Positions 26,539-34,367 of a stretch of 64,000 bases of DNA are shown one piece after another. Each line of letters starts with the position of its first letter. Positions within the stretch are counted from its first letter, which is position 1. The position numbers and the translations under genes are program-made. The notes under the pieces are model-generated. The model saw nothing but the letters and a program-made list of their open reading frames with translations. It was not told the DNA's origin and ran no database searches. The stretch comes from DASQZK01 sp963809925 (GTDB lineage Bacteria; Bacteroidota; Bacteroidia; Bacteroidales; GCA-2748055): positions 62,001-126,000 of the forward strand of contig CAWELH010000005.1 of the NCBI GenBank assembly GCA_963809925.1, in the 5' to 3' direction.

Positions 26539-27822
26539 CTACTTGTAAGCCTGTGGCTGGTAAGCGACAAGTTTTTTTTCTGCCAATATCATCCTGAACC
26601 GTGTAAACCGCTGCCTACCGTTAATGATGGGTACGCTAACCCAATCTTCGCCAACCAGCGGTCTAAGATAGCCGAGGAATTCATCTGTAACATCGGTACC
26701 CGAAGGTGCAATCCATTTTTTAGGGAATGTACGTTCCGACAACGCTACTTTTTCAAGGGGCACCTTATCGTAGGTAACATTGTAAATAAAACCGGGAACC
26801 CTGAGGATGGTAGCCATCCAGCCATTCCCTTCATTCATGGCAATATCCACAGCTTTCTGTCCAACCTTGTAAGCTTCATCAAGGTCAACGGTAGATGCAT
26901 AGATCATGGCATCTCTCTGATCTGTTCCCATTACCTGTCCCCGGGCTTTCCCCCTGACTCTGAATCCGGCCTTGTTCAGGTGATTCACCACCGACTGAAA
27001 AACGGATTGTTCACTCGAACCGAAAGAGGTATGACCGAAGGCATCTTTCACTTCGCCTAAAGACCCCACATTAAATCCTTCACTCACAACAACAATGCAA
27101 CGGCCGTCGCGGCTTAGCTGATCATTTACGTTATCGGTCATTTGTTCAAGGGTAACATCCGATTCCGCAAGGTATATCTGCAGTGGAATTTCCCGCTTTG
27201 GATCAGCCAGTCTTGCGGCTGCAGGGATATAGCCGATCTTCCTTCCCATAGCCTGAAGTACGAGAACAGGATCAGCCGGTGAGGATCCCATGTTTTCTTC
27301 ATTTGCATTCTGCACAATGTTGGACCAGTACCTGGCCACGCTGCCATATCCGGGAGTATGGTCAATCAGTTTAAACTCACTGTCTCCGACATCATTATCA
27401 ATGGTTTTTGGCACGCCGGTAGCAATGAGTTCGAGACCCTTTTCTTTCGCTATTCCTGCAACTTTATAAGCCGTATGCTGAGAATCGTTACCCCCGATAT
27501 AAAAAAAGTAACCAATATCATGCGCTTTAAAAACTTCCATTATCCGTTTGAAATCCTCCTCCTGATGATCCTTTAGTTTATAACGGCATGTTCCGATAGA
27601 ACCAGCGGCTGGTGTGACCCTCAGTAGTGCGATTTCTTCATCATCCTGGGCAGTAAGGTCAAGCAGTTCTTCTTTCAGCACACCTTCTATTCCGTGCCAT
27701 CCCGCATAAACCTTTCCAAATATTTCAGGAAACATCCTGCAGGTATCAATGATCCCCCTCAGTGAATTATTGATCACCGGACTCGGTCCTCCTGATTGTG
27801 CAACAATAACATTTTTTGGCAT
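26539..27822 (-). CDS. pfp: Pyrophosphate-dependent 6-phosphofructokinase
   Basis: This enzyme interconverts fructose 6-phosphate and fructose 1,6-bisphosphate. The protein (427 residues from the ATG at 27822, which fits MPKNVIVAQSGGPSPVINNS) shows GGNDSQHTA where ATP enzymes have GGDGS, and GVPKTIDNDV where ATP enzymes have P-G-T-I-D-N-D. Both changes are the recognised marks of PPi dependence, so the step should be reversible. An in-frame ATG at 27852 would add ten residues without conservation. It is the first gene of the minus-strand carbon-metabolism run. Confidence 0.92.
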   Translation of the reverse strand: MPKNVIVAQSGGPSPVINNSLRGIIDTCRMFPEIFGKVYAGWHGIEGVLKEELLDLTAQDDEEIALLRVTPAAGSIGTCRYKLKDHQEEDFKRIMEVFKAHDIGYFFYIGGNDSQHTAYKVAGIAKEKGLELIATGVPKTIDNDVGDSEFKLIDHTPGYGSVARYWSNIVQNANEENMGSSPADPVLVLQAMGRKIGYIPAAARLADPKREIPLQIYLAESDVTLEQMTDNVNDQLSRDGRCIVVVSEGFNVGSLGEVKDAFGHTSFGSSEQSVFQSVVNHLNKAGFRVRGKARGQVMGTDQRDAMIYASTVDLDEAYKVGQKAVDIAMNEGNGWMATILRVPGFIYNVTYDKVPLEKVALSERTFPKKWIAPSGTDVTDEFLGYLRPLVGEDWVSVPIINGRQRFTRFRMILAEKKLVAYQPQAYK

Positions 27823-28079
27823 ACCTAATTCTGTTTTCTTATGATAAAACAATCGCTTTTTTGGCTGGTGTCAACATTTCTTCTTTTCCAATGTATTGAA
27901 GGAGGCCGAAAACGCCGGTCATCTATTCAAGATGAAGAACCAGCTTCTCGCATCTGAGCCATATCCTTATAATTATTTTTTTACTAATTAATTAACAAAA
28001 AAGTAGGAGGAAGATCATAAGATTTACGGTGAATAAACCGGTTTTCATTTTGATTGATTCTAATTATTCTCCTTTTTCC

Positions 28080-28928
28080 TCAAACACCTCCAAAGGCGCT
28101 GTATCCACCATCAACAGGGATCACAATACCTGTAACGAATTTTGAAATATCCGAGATTAGGTAAAGGACGGTACCCTGAAGATCTTCCGGTTCACCAAAT
28201 TTCCCGGTGGGCGTATTGGCAATGATCTTCTCTCCTCTTTTTGTTAATTTACCTGTATTTTCATCAATAAGTAAAAATCTGTTTTGATTGGTCAGGAAAA
28301 ATCCCGGTGCAATTGCATTAACCCTGACACCTGTTTTTGCAAAGTGAACGGAAAGCCACTCGGTAAAATTATTTATGGATGCTTTGGCTGCCGAGTAGGC
28401 AGGGATTTTGGTCAGCGGCTTAAAAGAATTCATGGATGAAATGTTCAGTATCGCACCTTCGCCACGTTTAACCATTTCTTCGGCAAATACCATGGTGGGC
28501 AGCAAAGTTCCCATAAAATTCAGATCGAAAACCTTCCTGAAGCCTTCCAATTTCAATCCGAAAAATCCTTCATCCAGAGCAGATGTTGCTGAATCAATCT
28601 GCTCAATTTTTGTGGTAGCGTCTGGTGAATTGCCACCCGCACCATTGATTAAAATATCAATCTTCCCGAAGCGCTGAAGTATCACCTCTTTCGTTTTTGA
28701 AAGTATATCCTTGTCCAGAACATTTGATTCCAGTCCTACGCATTCGGTACCTGTCTCCCTGCCAATACTTTCAGCGAGTTCCTCGGCAACGGTTTTTCGT
28801 AAATCCAGGATGATGGTTTTAACACCCACAGATGCAAGTGCTTTTACAATGGCAGTGCCAATAACTCCGGCTCCGCCAGTAATGACGCACACTTTGTTTT
28901 TCAGATCAGAAAAAGAATTATTTCCCAT
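28080..28928 (-). CDS. uxuB: SDR-family D-mannonate oxidoreductase (fructuronate reductase, YjmF/UxuB type)
   Basis: The predicted reaction is reduction of D-fructuronate to D-mannonate. The 282-residue SDR has ITGGAGVIGTAI, INGAGGNSPDATT (the loop insertion seen in YjmF-type mannonate oxidoreductases), NISSMNSF, the catalytic YSAAK in PAYSAAKASI, and the end VTGIVIPVDGGYSAFGG. The neighbours UxaC and UxaE produce fructuronate, and the LacI-type gene lies 8 bp upstream on the same strand. Mannonate dehydratase (UxuA), the next step, is not in the window. The family assignment is secure and the substrate is inferred from loop and context. Confidence 0.82.
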   Translation of the reverse strand: MGNNSFSDLKNKVCVITGGAGVIGTAIVKALASVGVKTIILDLRKTVAEELAESIGRETGTECVGLESNVLDKDILSKTKEVILQRFGKIDILINGAGGNSPDATTKIEQIDSATSALDEGFFGLKLEGFRKVFDLNFMGTLLPTMVFAEEMVKRGEGAILNISSMNSFKPLTKIPAYSAAKASINNFTEWLSVHFAKTGVRVNAIAPGFFLTNQNRFLLIDENTGKLTKRGEKIIANTPTGKFGEPEDLQGTVLYLISDISKFVTGIVIPVDGGYSAFGGV

Positions 28929-28936
28929 GGTTAAAT

Positions 28937-29986
28937 TTATCGGTATTCGTAAAAATCAATATTTTCTCTTGTCAGAATATCGATGGGGATATACTGAACT
29001 TTTTGTACTTCCTTTTTCAGAATGATCATATTGAAAAGTGTCATAATGCCCCGGTAGCCCTGTTCTTCAGGTTTCTGACTGATCAGAAAATCCACCAGCC
29101 CTTTCCGGAGGTAATCAACATTTTCAGGTAAGAGGTCGTAGCCGATCAGTCTGACATGATTCAGCCCGTGTTCTTCAAGATAGGCGGCCACCCTGTGAAC
29201 TCTTGAGTTTGCAACAAATATTCCCTTCACCCTTGCTTTGCCAAAGTAGGAATCTAGTTTCTTTGAGAGCTCATCTCCGGTTGGCTGTCTCATCTCCACA
29301 GTGATCAGGTTAAAATTCAAAGCGGAATTATCACTGAAAAATTTACGGAACCCACGTTCCCTCCTGATGATATCATTATGATTCTCCTTTTTCCCGACAA
29401 GGCTGATAAGAAGAACGTCCCCATCTACAGGAATGCCGTAGGTAAGCAGCTTAGCGCCAAGGTATCCGCTCTGAAGGGCATTCTGGCCTATATAACAAAC
29501 CTTTACCAGCTCATCAATATTCGAATTAAATAGTGCAACCTGAATCCCGGCATTTGTACATTTATTGACAAAATCCATCGATTCAGCGGGAAAAATCGGT
29601 GCAAAAAGTACCGCATCAGGTGCCTCATTTTGTACTGCCTCCGACTGTGCCAGGAAAGATTCCTTATCGAACTGGTCGAAATAAAAACGGCGGATGATAA
29701 TGCCAAAGGGATTTATCTCACTGCTGGCTCTGTCAATGCCGACGTTCGGCGCATGCCAGAAATCATTTCCGTTTACGGACACGGGCATAAGCACGGCAAA
29801 CAACCATGTTTTTTTTGAAGCAAGTGTTCTTGCAAGTATATCAGGTTTATAATCAAGTTCTTGCAATATTTTATCCACTTTCTTCCTGGTCTTCTCCGAC
29901 ACCTCTCCACGATCATGAATTACACGGTCAACTGTTCCAGGGGAAACCTGGGCAAGCCTGGCGATATCTTTTATCCTAACCTTCAA
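28937..29986 (-). CDS. LacI-family transcriptional regulator of the hexuronate locus
   Basis: The 349-residue protein has an N-terminal helix-turn-helix (IKDIARLAQVSPGTVDRVIH) and the hinge helix (PDILARTLASKK). A periplasmic-binding-protein-like effector domain follows. The start codon is TTG (KVRIKDIARL), with no in-frame ATG available. It is transcribed divergently from uxaE and shares an operon with the SDR. Its likely site is the 24-bp palindrome at 30094-30117 between the two promoters, which would let it repress uxaE-uxaC and control itself. The effector is probably a hexuronate or an intermediate of its breakdown. Confidence 0.9.
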   Translation of the reverse strand: MKVRIKDIARLAQVSPGTVDRVIHDRGEVSEKTRKKVDKILQELDYKPDILARTLASKKTWLFAVLMPVSVNGNDFWHAPNVGIDRASSEINPFGIIIRRFYFDQFDKESFLAQSEAVQNEAPDAVLFAPIFPAESMDFVNKCTNAGIQVALFNSNIDELVKVCYIGQNALQSGYLGAKLLTYGIPVDGDVLLISLVGKKENHNDIIRRERGFRKFFSDNSALNFNLITVEMRQPTGDELSKKLDSYFGKARVKGIFVANSRVHRVAAYLEEHGLNHVRLIGYDLLPENVDYLRKGLVDFLISQKPEEQGYRGIMTLFNMIILKKEVQKVQYIPIDILTRENIDFYEYR

Positions 29987-30050
29987 TTATATAACTGATT
30001 TTCTGTAATTTATTATATTTTACACGGTAAACACACAACGAATATTTCAG

Positions 30051-30083
30051 CAAAAATAATGAATAATTTTTGGAAAAAACAAA
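30051..30083 (-). promoter_or_regulatory. Promoter of the lacI-uxuB unit
   Basis: On the minus strand TTTG (30080-30083), a 21-bp spacer and TATTTTTG (30051-30058) match the Bacteroidota promoter consensus exactly. The leader to the TTG start at 29986 is about 60 nt. Confidence 0.55.
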
Positions 30084-30100
30084 TTTTGATCTTAATTTCG
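30069..30100 (+). promoter_or_regulatory. Promoter of uxaE-uxaC
   Basis: TTTG (30069-30072), a 20-bp spacer and TAATTTCG (30093-30100, one mismatch to TAnnTTTG) form a plus-strand promoter whose -7 box overlaps the LacI-type palindrome at 30094-30117. The leader to the ATG at 30250 would be about 140 nt. Confidence 0.4.
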
Positions 30101-30117
30101 TGTCCGTACACGGAATT
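30094..30117. promoter_or_regulatory. LacI-type operator palindrome
   Basis: This is a 24-bp palindrome with 10 of 12 pairs matching and the central CG typical of LacI-family sites (core CGTGTC-CG-TACACG, flanks AATT). It overlaps the predicted -7 box of uxaE and lies just upstream of the -33 of the divergent lacI, next to a LacI-family gene. Confidence 0.55.
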
Positions 30118-30249
30118 TTATTTTACTTCAGCACACGTAAAAGCCTGATGTATATTTAGACAAGATTGGAAAACATTTGTTTAGATTATGTATCGGCATT
30201 TTCAGCATTGAAAAATCTTTAGAAATAAGAGCATATATTAAACAGTTAA

Positions 30250-31509
30250 ATGATGGACACAGTAAAGATCAGTAAGTATTCCTTCGGAACAGGCGACCGG
30301 TTCGGACTTCAAGGAAGAGCACAACTTAGGGCCATCAGGATGGCCAATACAGCTGGCATTCCCCTGACGCCAGTATGGAACAAATCAAACCGGGAACATC
30401 AGATCATTCATACCTCCCCGGAGGAAACAAGACTTGAAGCGGACCTCGCAGTGAAGGATGCAGGATGGGATGGGGATTATTTTGTCGATGCCGATCATAT
30501 CAACCTTTCCAATGTTGACATTTTCATTGACCATGCCGATTTTTTCACCATCGATGTTGCCGATTTTATTGGTAAAGCGGCTGAGGAGGTTGATGTCGAA
30601 CACTTTGTAAAGAGAAATGCAAAATATACGGGCTCCCTCAGCATTCCAGGTTTACAGGAGCCATTTACTGTCACCTCAGACGATCTGAAAAGGATAGCCG
30701 GGAAATTTTTATACGCGGTTCAGCAGGCTGCCCTCATTTACAGACACATTGAAGCAAAAAAAGGGAAAGGGAATTTTATCACAGAAGTGTCTATGGACGA
30801 AGTTGATCAACCTCAGACACCTGTAGAACTGTTCTTCATTCTGTCAGCTCTTGCTCAGGAGCAGGTTCCTGTTCAGACCATAGCTCCAAAATTTTCAGGA
30901 CGATTTAACAAAGGTGTGGATTATGTTGGTGACATTGAGAAATTTGCGAACGAATTTGAGGCCGATATCCTTGTAATTAAAAAGGCTATCAGCGAATTCA
31001 ACCTTCCTGAAAACCTCAAGTTATCGGTACATTCAGGCAGTGACAAATTTTCTATTTATCCGGTGATGGGGCAACTGATCAAAAAACATGACGTCGGAAT
31101 CCATGTGAAAACAGCAGGAACAACATGGCTTGAAGAAGTTATCGGTCTTGCTCTGGCAGGTGATGAAGCACTCAGCCTTGCAAAATCAATTTACAGGAAA
31201 GCATTCAGCCGTATGGATGAATTGTGCGGACCCTACGCAACGGTAATCGATATCGATCCGGGAAAGCTTCCGTTACCCGGGGAGGTTGATGGCTGGAGCG
31301 CAAAAAAGTTTACCGATACATTAAGGCATATCCCAGGACATCCTGATTATAATCCGGGTTTTCGGCAGCTGATTCATGTGGGCTACAAGGTAGCAGCAGA
31401 ATACAGTAATGTATACCTGAATCTCGTCAGACTCCATGAGGATATCGTGGGAAAACAGGTGGAGGATAATATTTATGAACGGCATATCCGGCGGCTGTTC
31501 AATATATAA
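30250..31509 (+). CDS. uxaE: Tagaturonate epimerase
   Basis: UxaE epimerises D-tagaturonate to D-fructuronate, joining the galacturonate branch to the glucuronate branch and replacing the tagaturonate reductase/altronate dehydratase route. The 419-residue protein matches the family described from Thermotoga: SFGTGDRFGLQG near the start, DGDYFVDADHINLSNVD, APKFSGRFNKGVDYVGD, LKLSVHSGSDKFSIYP and a His-rich C-terminal half with FRQLIHVGYK. It is cytoplasmic with no signal peptide. It is followed by uxaC after 36 bp and is probably repressed by the divergent LacI protein. Confidence 0.9.
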   Translation: MMDTVKISKYSFGTGDRFGLQGRAQLRAIRMANTAGIPLTPVWNKSNREHQIIHTSPEETRLEADLAVKDAGWDGDYFVDADHINLSNVDIFIDHADFFTIDVADFIGKAAEEVDVEHFVKRNAKYTGSLSIPGLQEPFTVTSDDLKRIAGKFLYAVQQAALIYRHIEAKKGKGNFITEVSMDEVDQPQTPVELFFILSALAQEQVPVQTIAPKFSGRFNKGVDYVGDIEKFANEFEADILVIKKAISEFNLPENLKLSVHSGSDKFSIYPVMGQLIKKHDVGIHVKTAGTTWLEEVIGLALAGDEALSLAKSIYRKAFSRMDELCGPYATVIDIDPGKLPLPGEVDGWSAKKFTDTLRHIPGHPDYNPGFRQLIHVGYKVAAEYSNVYLNLVRLHEDIVGKQVEDNIYERHIRRLFNI

Positions 31510-31545
31510 ACCCATCAATCACAGAAATATCAATATTCAAAAGTC

Positions 31546-32946
31546 ATGAAAACATTTCTGGACGACAATTTTCTCCTGGATACTCCTGTGGCGGAGAAAC
31601 TTTACCATGATCATGCCAGGGATCTTCCGATCATCGACTATCATTGCCACCTTCCCCCGAATGAAATCGCCGCGGGAAGAAAATTTGAGAACCTAACCAA
31701 GATCTGGCTTGACGGTGATCATTATAAATGGCGGGCTATGAGGGCCAATGGCGTAGATGAAATCTACTGCACCGGGAATGCCCCGGACAGGGAAAAATTC
31801 CGAAAGTGGGCCGAAACGGTCCCCATGACCATCAGGAACCCCCTCTATCACTGGACACATCTTGAACTTAAGCGATATTTCGGCATCGACAAATTGCTCA
31901 ACGCTGCCACAGCGGATAGCATTTATGATGAGGCTACTGAAAAACTGCAGTCAGATGATTTCAGCGTCAGGAACCTGTTACAAAAGATGAAAGTTGAAAC
32001 GCTCTGTACAACAGATGATCCGGCTGACAGTCTGGAACATCATATTCGTCTGAGGGATGAGAAATTCAGGATAAGGGTTTTGCCTGCCTGGCGACCTGAC
32101 AAAGCCATGGCCGTCGAGGATCCCTTATCTTATAACAATTACCTGGATTCCTTATCCAGAGCCTCAGACATGACTATCACACATTTCGACGACCTCCTCA
32201 AAGCATTAACACAGCGGCAGGAATTTTTTCACGACCTGGGGTGCAAACTTTCTGACCATGGTCTAGAGACCTTCTATGCGGAGGACTTTACTGAAAAAGA
32301 AATCAAAAATATATTTGTTTCAATCCGTAAAGGAAAAAAGCCGGAGAACGCTGAGGTCCTGAAACTTAAATCGGCCCTGCTCCTTCATTTTGCGGAGATG
32401 GATTATGCAAAAAGCTGGACGCAGCAATTCCATATCGGTGCGATCAGGAATAATAATTTCGGGGCATACCGCACACTTGGCCCCGATAAAGGCTTTGACT
32501 CGATCGGCGATTATGAGATTGCCCGCCCTATGTCAAAATTCCTGGATACCCTGGCAAGCAAAAACAAGCTTACAAAGACTATCCTGTATAACCTAAATCC
32601 GCGAGACAATGAACTAATGGCCACGATGGCAGGAAACTTCAACGACGGAAGCATTCCCGGAAAAATGCAATACGGATCAGGGTGGTGGTTTCTTGACCAG
32701 AAAGACGGGATTGAAAAACAACTGAATGCCCTGTCAAATATGGGCTTGTTGAGCCGTTTCGTGGGTATGCTCACCGACTCCCGCAGCTTCCTCTCCTACC
32801 CCCGGCATGAATATTTCAGACGGATACTTTGCAACCTTCTCGGCAATGATGTTGAAAAGGGCGAATTACCTGCCGATATGGACCTGCTGGGTGATATTGT
32901 GGAAGGGATCTGCTATTATAATGCGAAGGAGTATTTTGGGTTCTAG
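31546..32946 (+). CDS. uxaC: Glucuronate/galacturonate isomerase
   Basis: UxaC isomerises D-glucuronate to D-fructuronate and D-galacturonate to D-tagaturonate. The 466-residue amidohydrolase-fold protein has the family motifs IIDYHCHLPPNEIA (His-x-His), WTHLELKRYFGI, CTTDDPADSLEHH, QFHIGAIRNNNF, GSGWWFLDQKDG and LTDSRSFLSYPRHEYFRR. It is in one operon with uxaE. Its stop codon shares the tetranucleotide CTAG with the stop of the convergent GH30 gene, so the two transcripts must overlap. Confidence 0.96.
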   Translation: MKTFLDDNFLLDTPVAEKLYHDHARDLPIIDYHCHLPPNEIAAGRKFENLTKIWLDGDHYKWRAMRANGVDEIYCTGNAPDREKFRKWAETVPMTIRNPLYHWTHLELKRYFGIDKLLNAATADSIYDEATEKLQSDDFSVRNLLQKMKVETLCTTDDPADSLEHHIRLRDEKFRIRVLPAWRPDKAMAVEDPLSYNNYLDSLSRASDMTITHFDDLLKALTQRQEFFHDLGCKLSDHGLETFYAEDFTEKEIKNIFVSIRKGKKPENAEVLKLKSALLLHFAEMDYAKSWTQQFHIGAIRNNNFGAYRTLGPDKGFDSIGDYEIARPMSKFLDTLASKNKLTKTILYNLNPRDNELMATMAGNFNDGSIPGKMQYGSGWWFLDQKDGIEKQLNALSNMGLLSRFVGMLTDSRSFLSYPRHEYFRRILCNLLGNDVEKGELPADMDLLGDIVEGICYYNAKEYFGF

Positions 32947-34367
32947 AGTTTGACCGTAAACGAAGAAAACGACTTCGGCTGCATGCCGATAACCAGGTAA
33001 TGGTCGCCGATCTTTAGTTGTCGGGCTGTTTTTGTGAATTCGCGGTTAGCGATGATACCCGCAACCTCATTTCCCGGGTTCAGGAAGACCAGCATGTCGT
33101 CGTAACCGTCGGGTGTTTTAAGCTTCACAGCGCCGGGTTTCACAACGTGAGAGAGCTGTTTAAAAAGATAATATTCGGGATTGTATTTAACGTGGCCAGT
33201 CTGACTGTCGACCGTGATCAGGCTGTTCTGTTTCCAGCCCCAGCGGCTTTTACCCGTCTCATCGAGCACCATATTCCAGTACATGTATGAACTCACGCCA
33301 TTCTCAAGGTAAAGCTTAATCAGTGACCATGTATATTCTGCGGCTTTCCAGTCGTTTGAACCGTCCCCGCATTCCGATTCGGTCTCCATCAGCTTCATGC
33401 CCGGATATTTTTCATGAACGCCTTGCACGGCTTGCTTTCCTGCCCATTGAAATCCCACACCTGCAATATAGGGCATCGCATTGTGGTTCATAAGGATAGT
33501 ATCCACATTTTCGACCCGTGGCCGTTCATAGGTACCATACCAGATCTCTGCATTTACCTGGTTCTCACTAAACGCAGGCCCGAGATACTCACCGATAAAG
33601 GTTGCCTGGTCTGTTGCAGTCCAGATGCAGCTCGGGAATACCTGGCAGGAGTTTGGCTCATTCTGAACGTGGACTGCATACAGGTTGATACCCTCATTCC
33701 TGTATGCCTTAACGAATTTTACAAAATACCTGGCATATGACTCAAGATATGGTTTTTCCATGATAAACTGTGTACACCCTTCCATGCCGGCACCTTCTGT
33801 GTCGAGATGGTTTATTTCTGAAGGTTTACATGCATAATGGCCATTTGTTTTCATCCATGAGGGCGGACACCAGGGTGATGCCCAGATTTTCAGTCCGGGA
33901 TTGTAAACCATGGCAGCTTTGATGTAGGGTATCAGGGCCTGCCTGTCGCGTACAATACTAAAGTCCTGCAAATTGAAATCCCCGGCTGTTTCATCGAGCG
34001 AATACCAGTCGCGCGAATAGTCGTTGGCACCGATAGGCATCCGGCAGATGGTAAAATTGCAGCCTTCTTCCGAGAAAAAATCCTTCAAAATTGCCTCCCT
34101 GCTGCTGTCGGGAAGAAGATTCAGCGCATCCCAGCCTAATTCATTGAAGCAGGCGCCAAATCCATCTATAAGCTGTTGTCCGGCTTTGATATCAATTGTC
34201 ACAAGGGGTATCCCTTTATGTTCTTCCGGCATCACCGGATAAGATGCTTCAACCCAACGCTCATGGGGGTTGGTGCTTATAAAATTAAACTGAATACTTT
34301 TCTTTTCACATGAAGAAAGAATTCCGGCCACAAGCATCAGGTAAACCCACTTATTTTTTATGGTCAT
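32943..34367 (-). CDS. GH30-family glycoside hydrolase, lipoprotein
   Basis: The 474-residue protein has a lipoprotein signal (MTIKNKWVYLMLVAGILSSC), then a GH30 (beta/alpha)8 barrel and beta-sandwich. Visible landmarks are GFGACFNELGWDAL, FTICRMPIGANDYS, WASPWCPPSWMKTNG, the acid/base Glu in HVQNEPNSCQVFPSC, and the nucleophile Glu in LMETESECGDGSN. Members hydrolyse beta-1,6-glucan, glucosylceramide, xylan or related links; the neighbouring beta-glucosidase and cellobiose phosphorylase favour a beta-glucan. The ATG at 34367 fits the signal peptide and overlaps the upstream GH3 gene by 17 bp, indicating one operon. Confidence 0.9.
   Translation of the reverse strand: MTIKNKWVYLMLVAGILSSCEKKSIQFNFISTNPHERWVEASYPVMPEEHKGIPLVTIDIKAGQQLIDGFGACFNELGWDALNLLPDSSREAILKDFFSEEGCNFTICRMPIGANDYSRDWYSLDETAGDFNLQDFSIVRDRQALIPYIKAAMVYNPGLKIWASPWCPPSWMKTNGHYACKPSEINHLDTEGAGMEGCTQFIMEKPYLESYARYFVKFVKAYRNEGINLYAVHVQNEPNSCQVFPSCIWTATDQATFIGEYLGPAFSENQVNAEIWYGTYERPRVENVDTILMNHNAMPYIAGVGFQWAGKQAVQGVHEKYPGMKLMETESECGDGSNDWKAAEYTWSLIKLYLENGVSSYMYWNMVLDETGKSRWGWKQNSLITVDSQTGHVKYNPEYYLFKQLSHVVKPGAVKLKTPDGYDDMLVFLNPGNEVAGIIANREFTKTARQLKIGDHYLVIGMQPKSFSSFTVKL

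Noticed and set aside
30019..30031. TTTACACGGTAAA palindrome as a second LacI operator
   Set aside because: It is an odd-length palindrome without the central CG and lies in the lacI leader; it may bind something but the evidence is thin.
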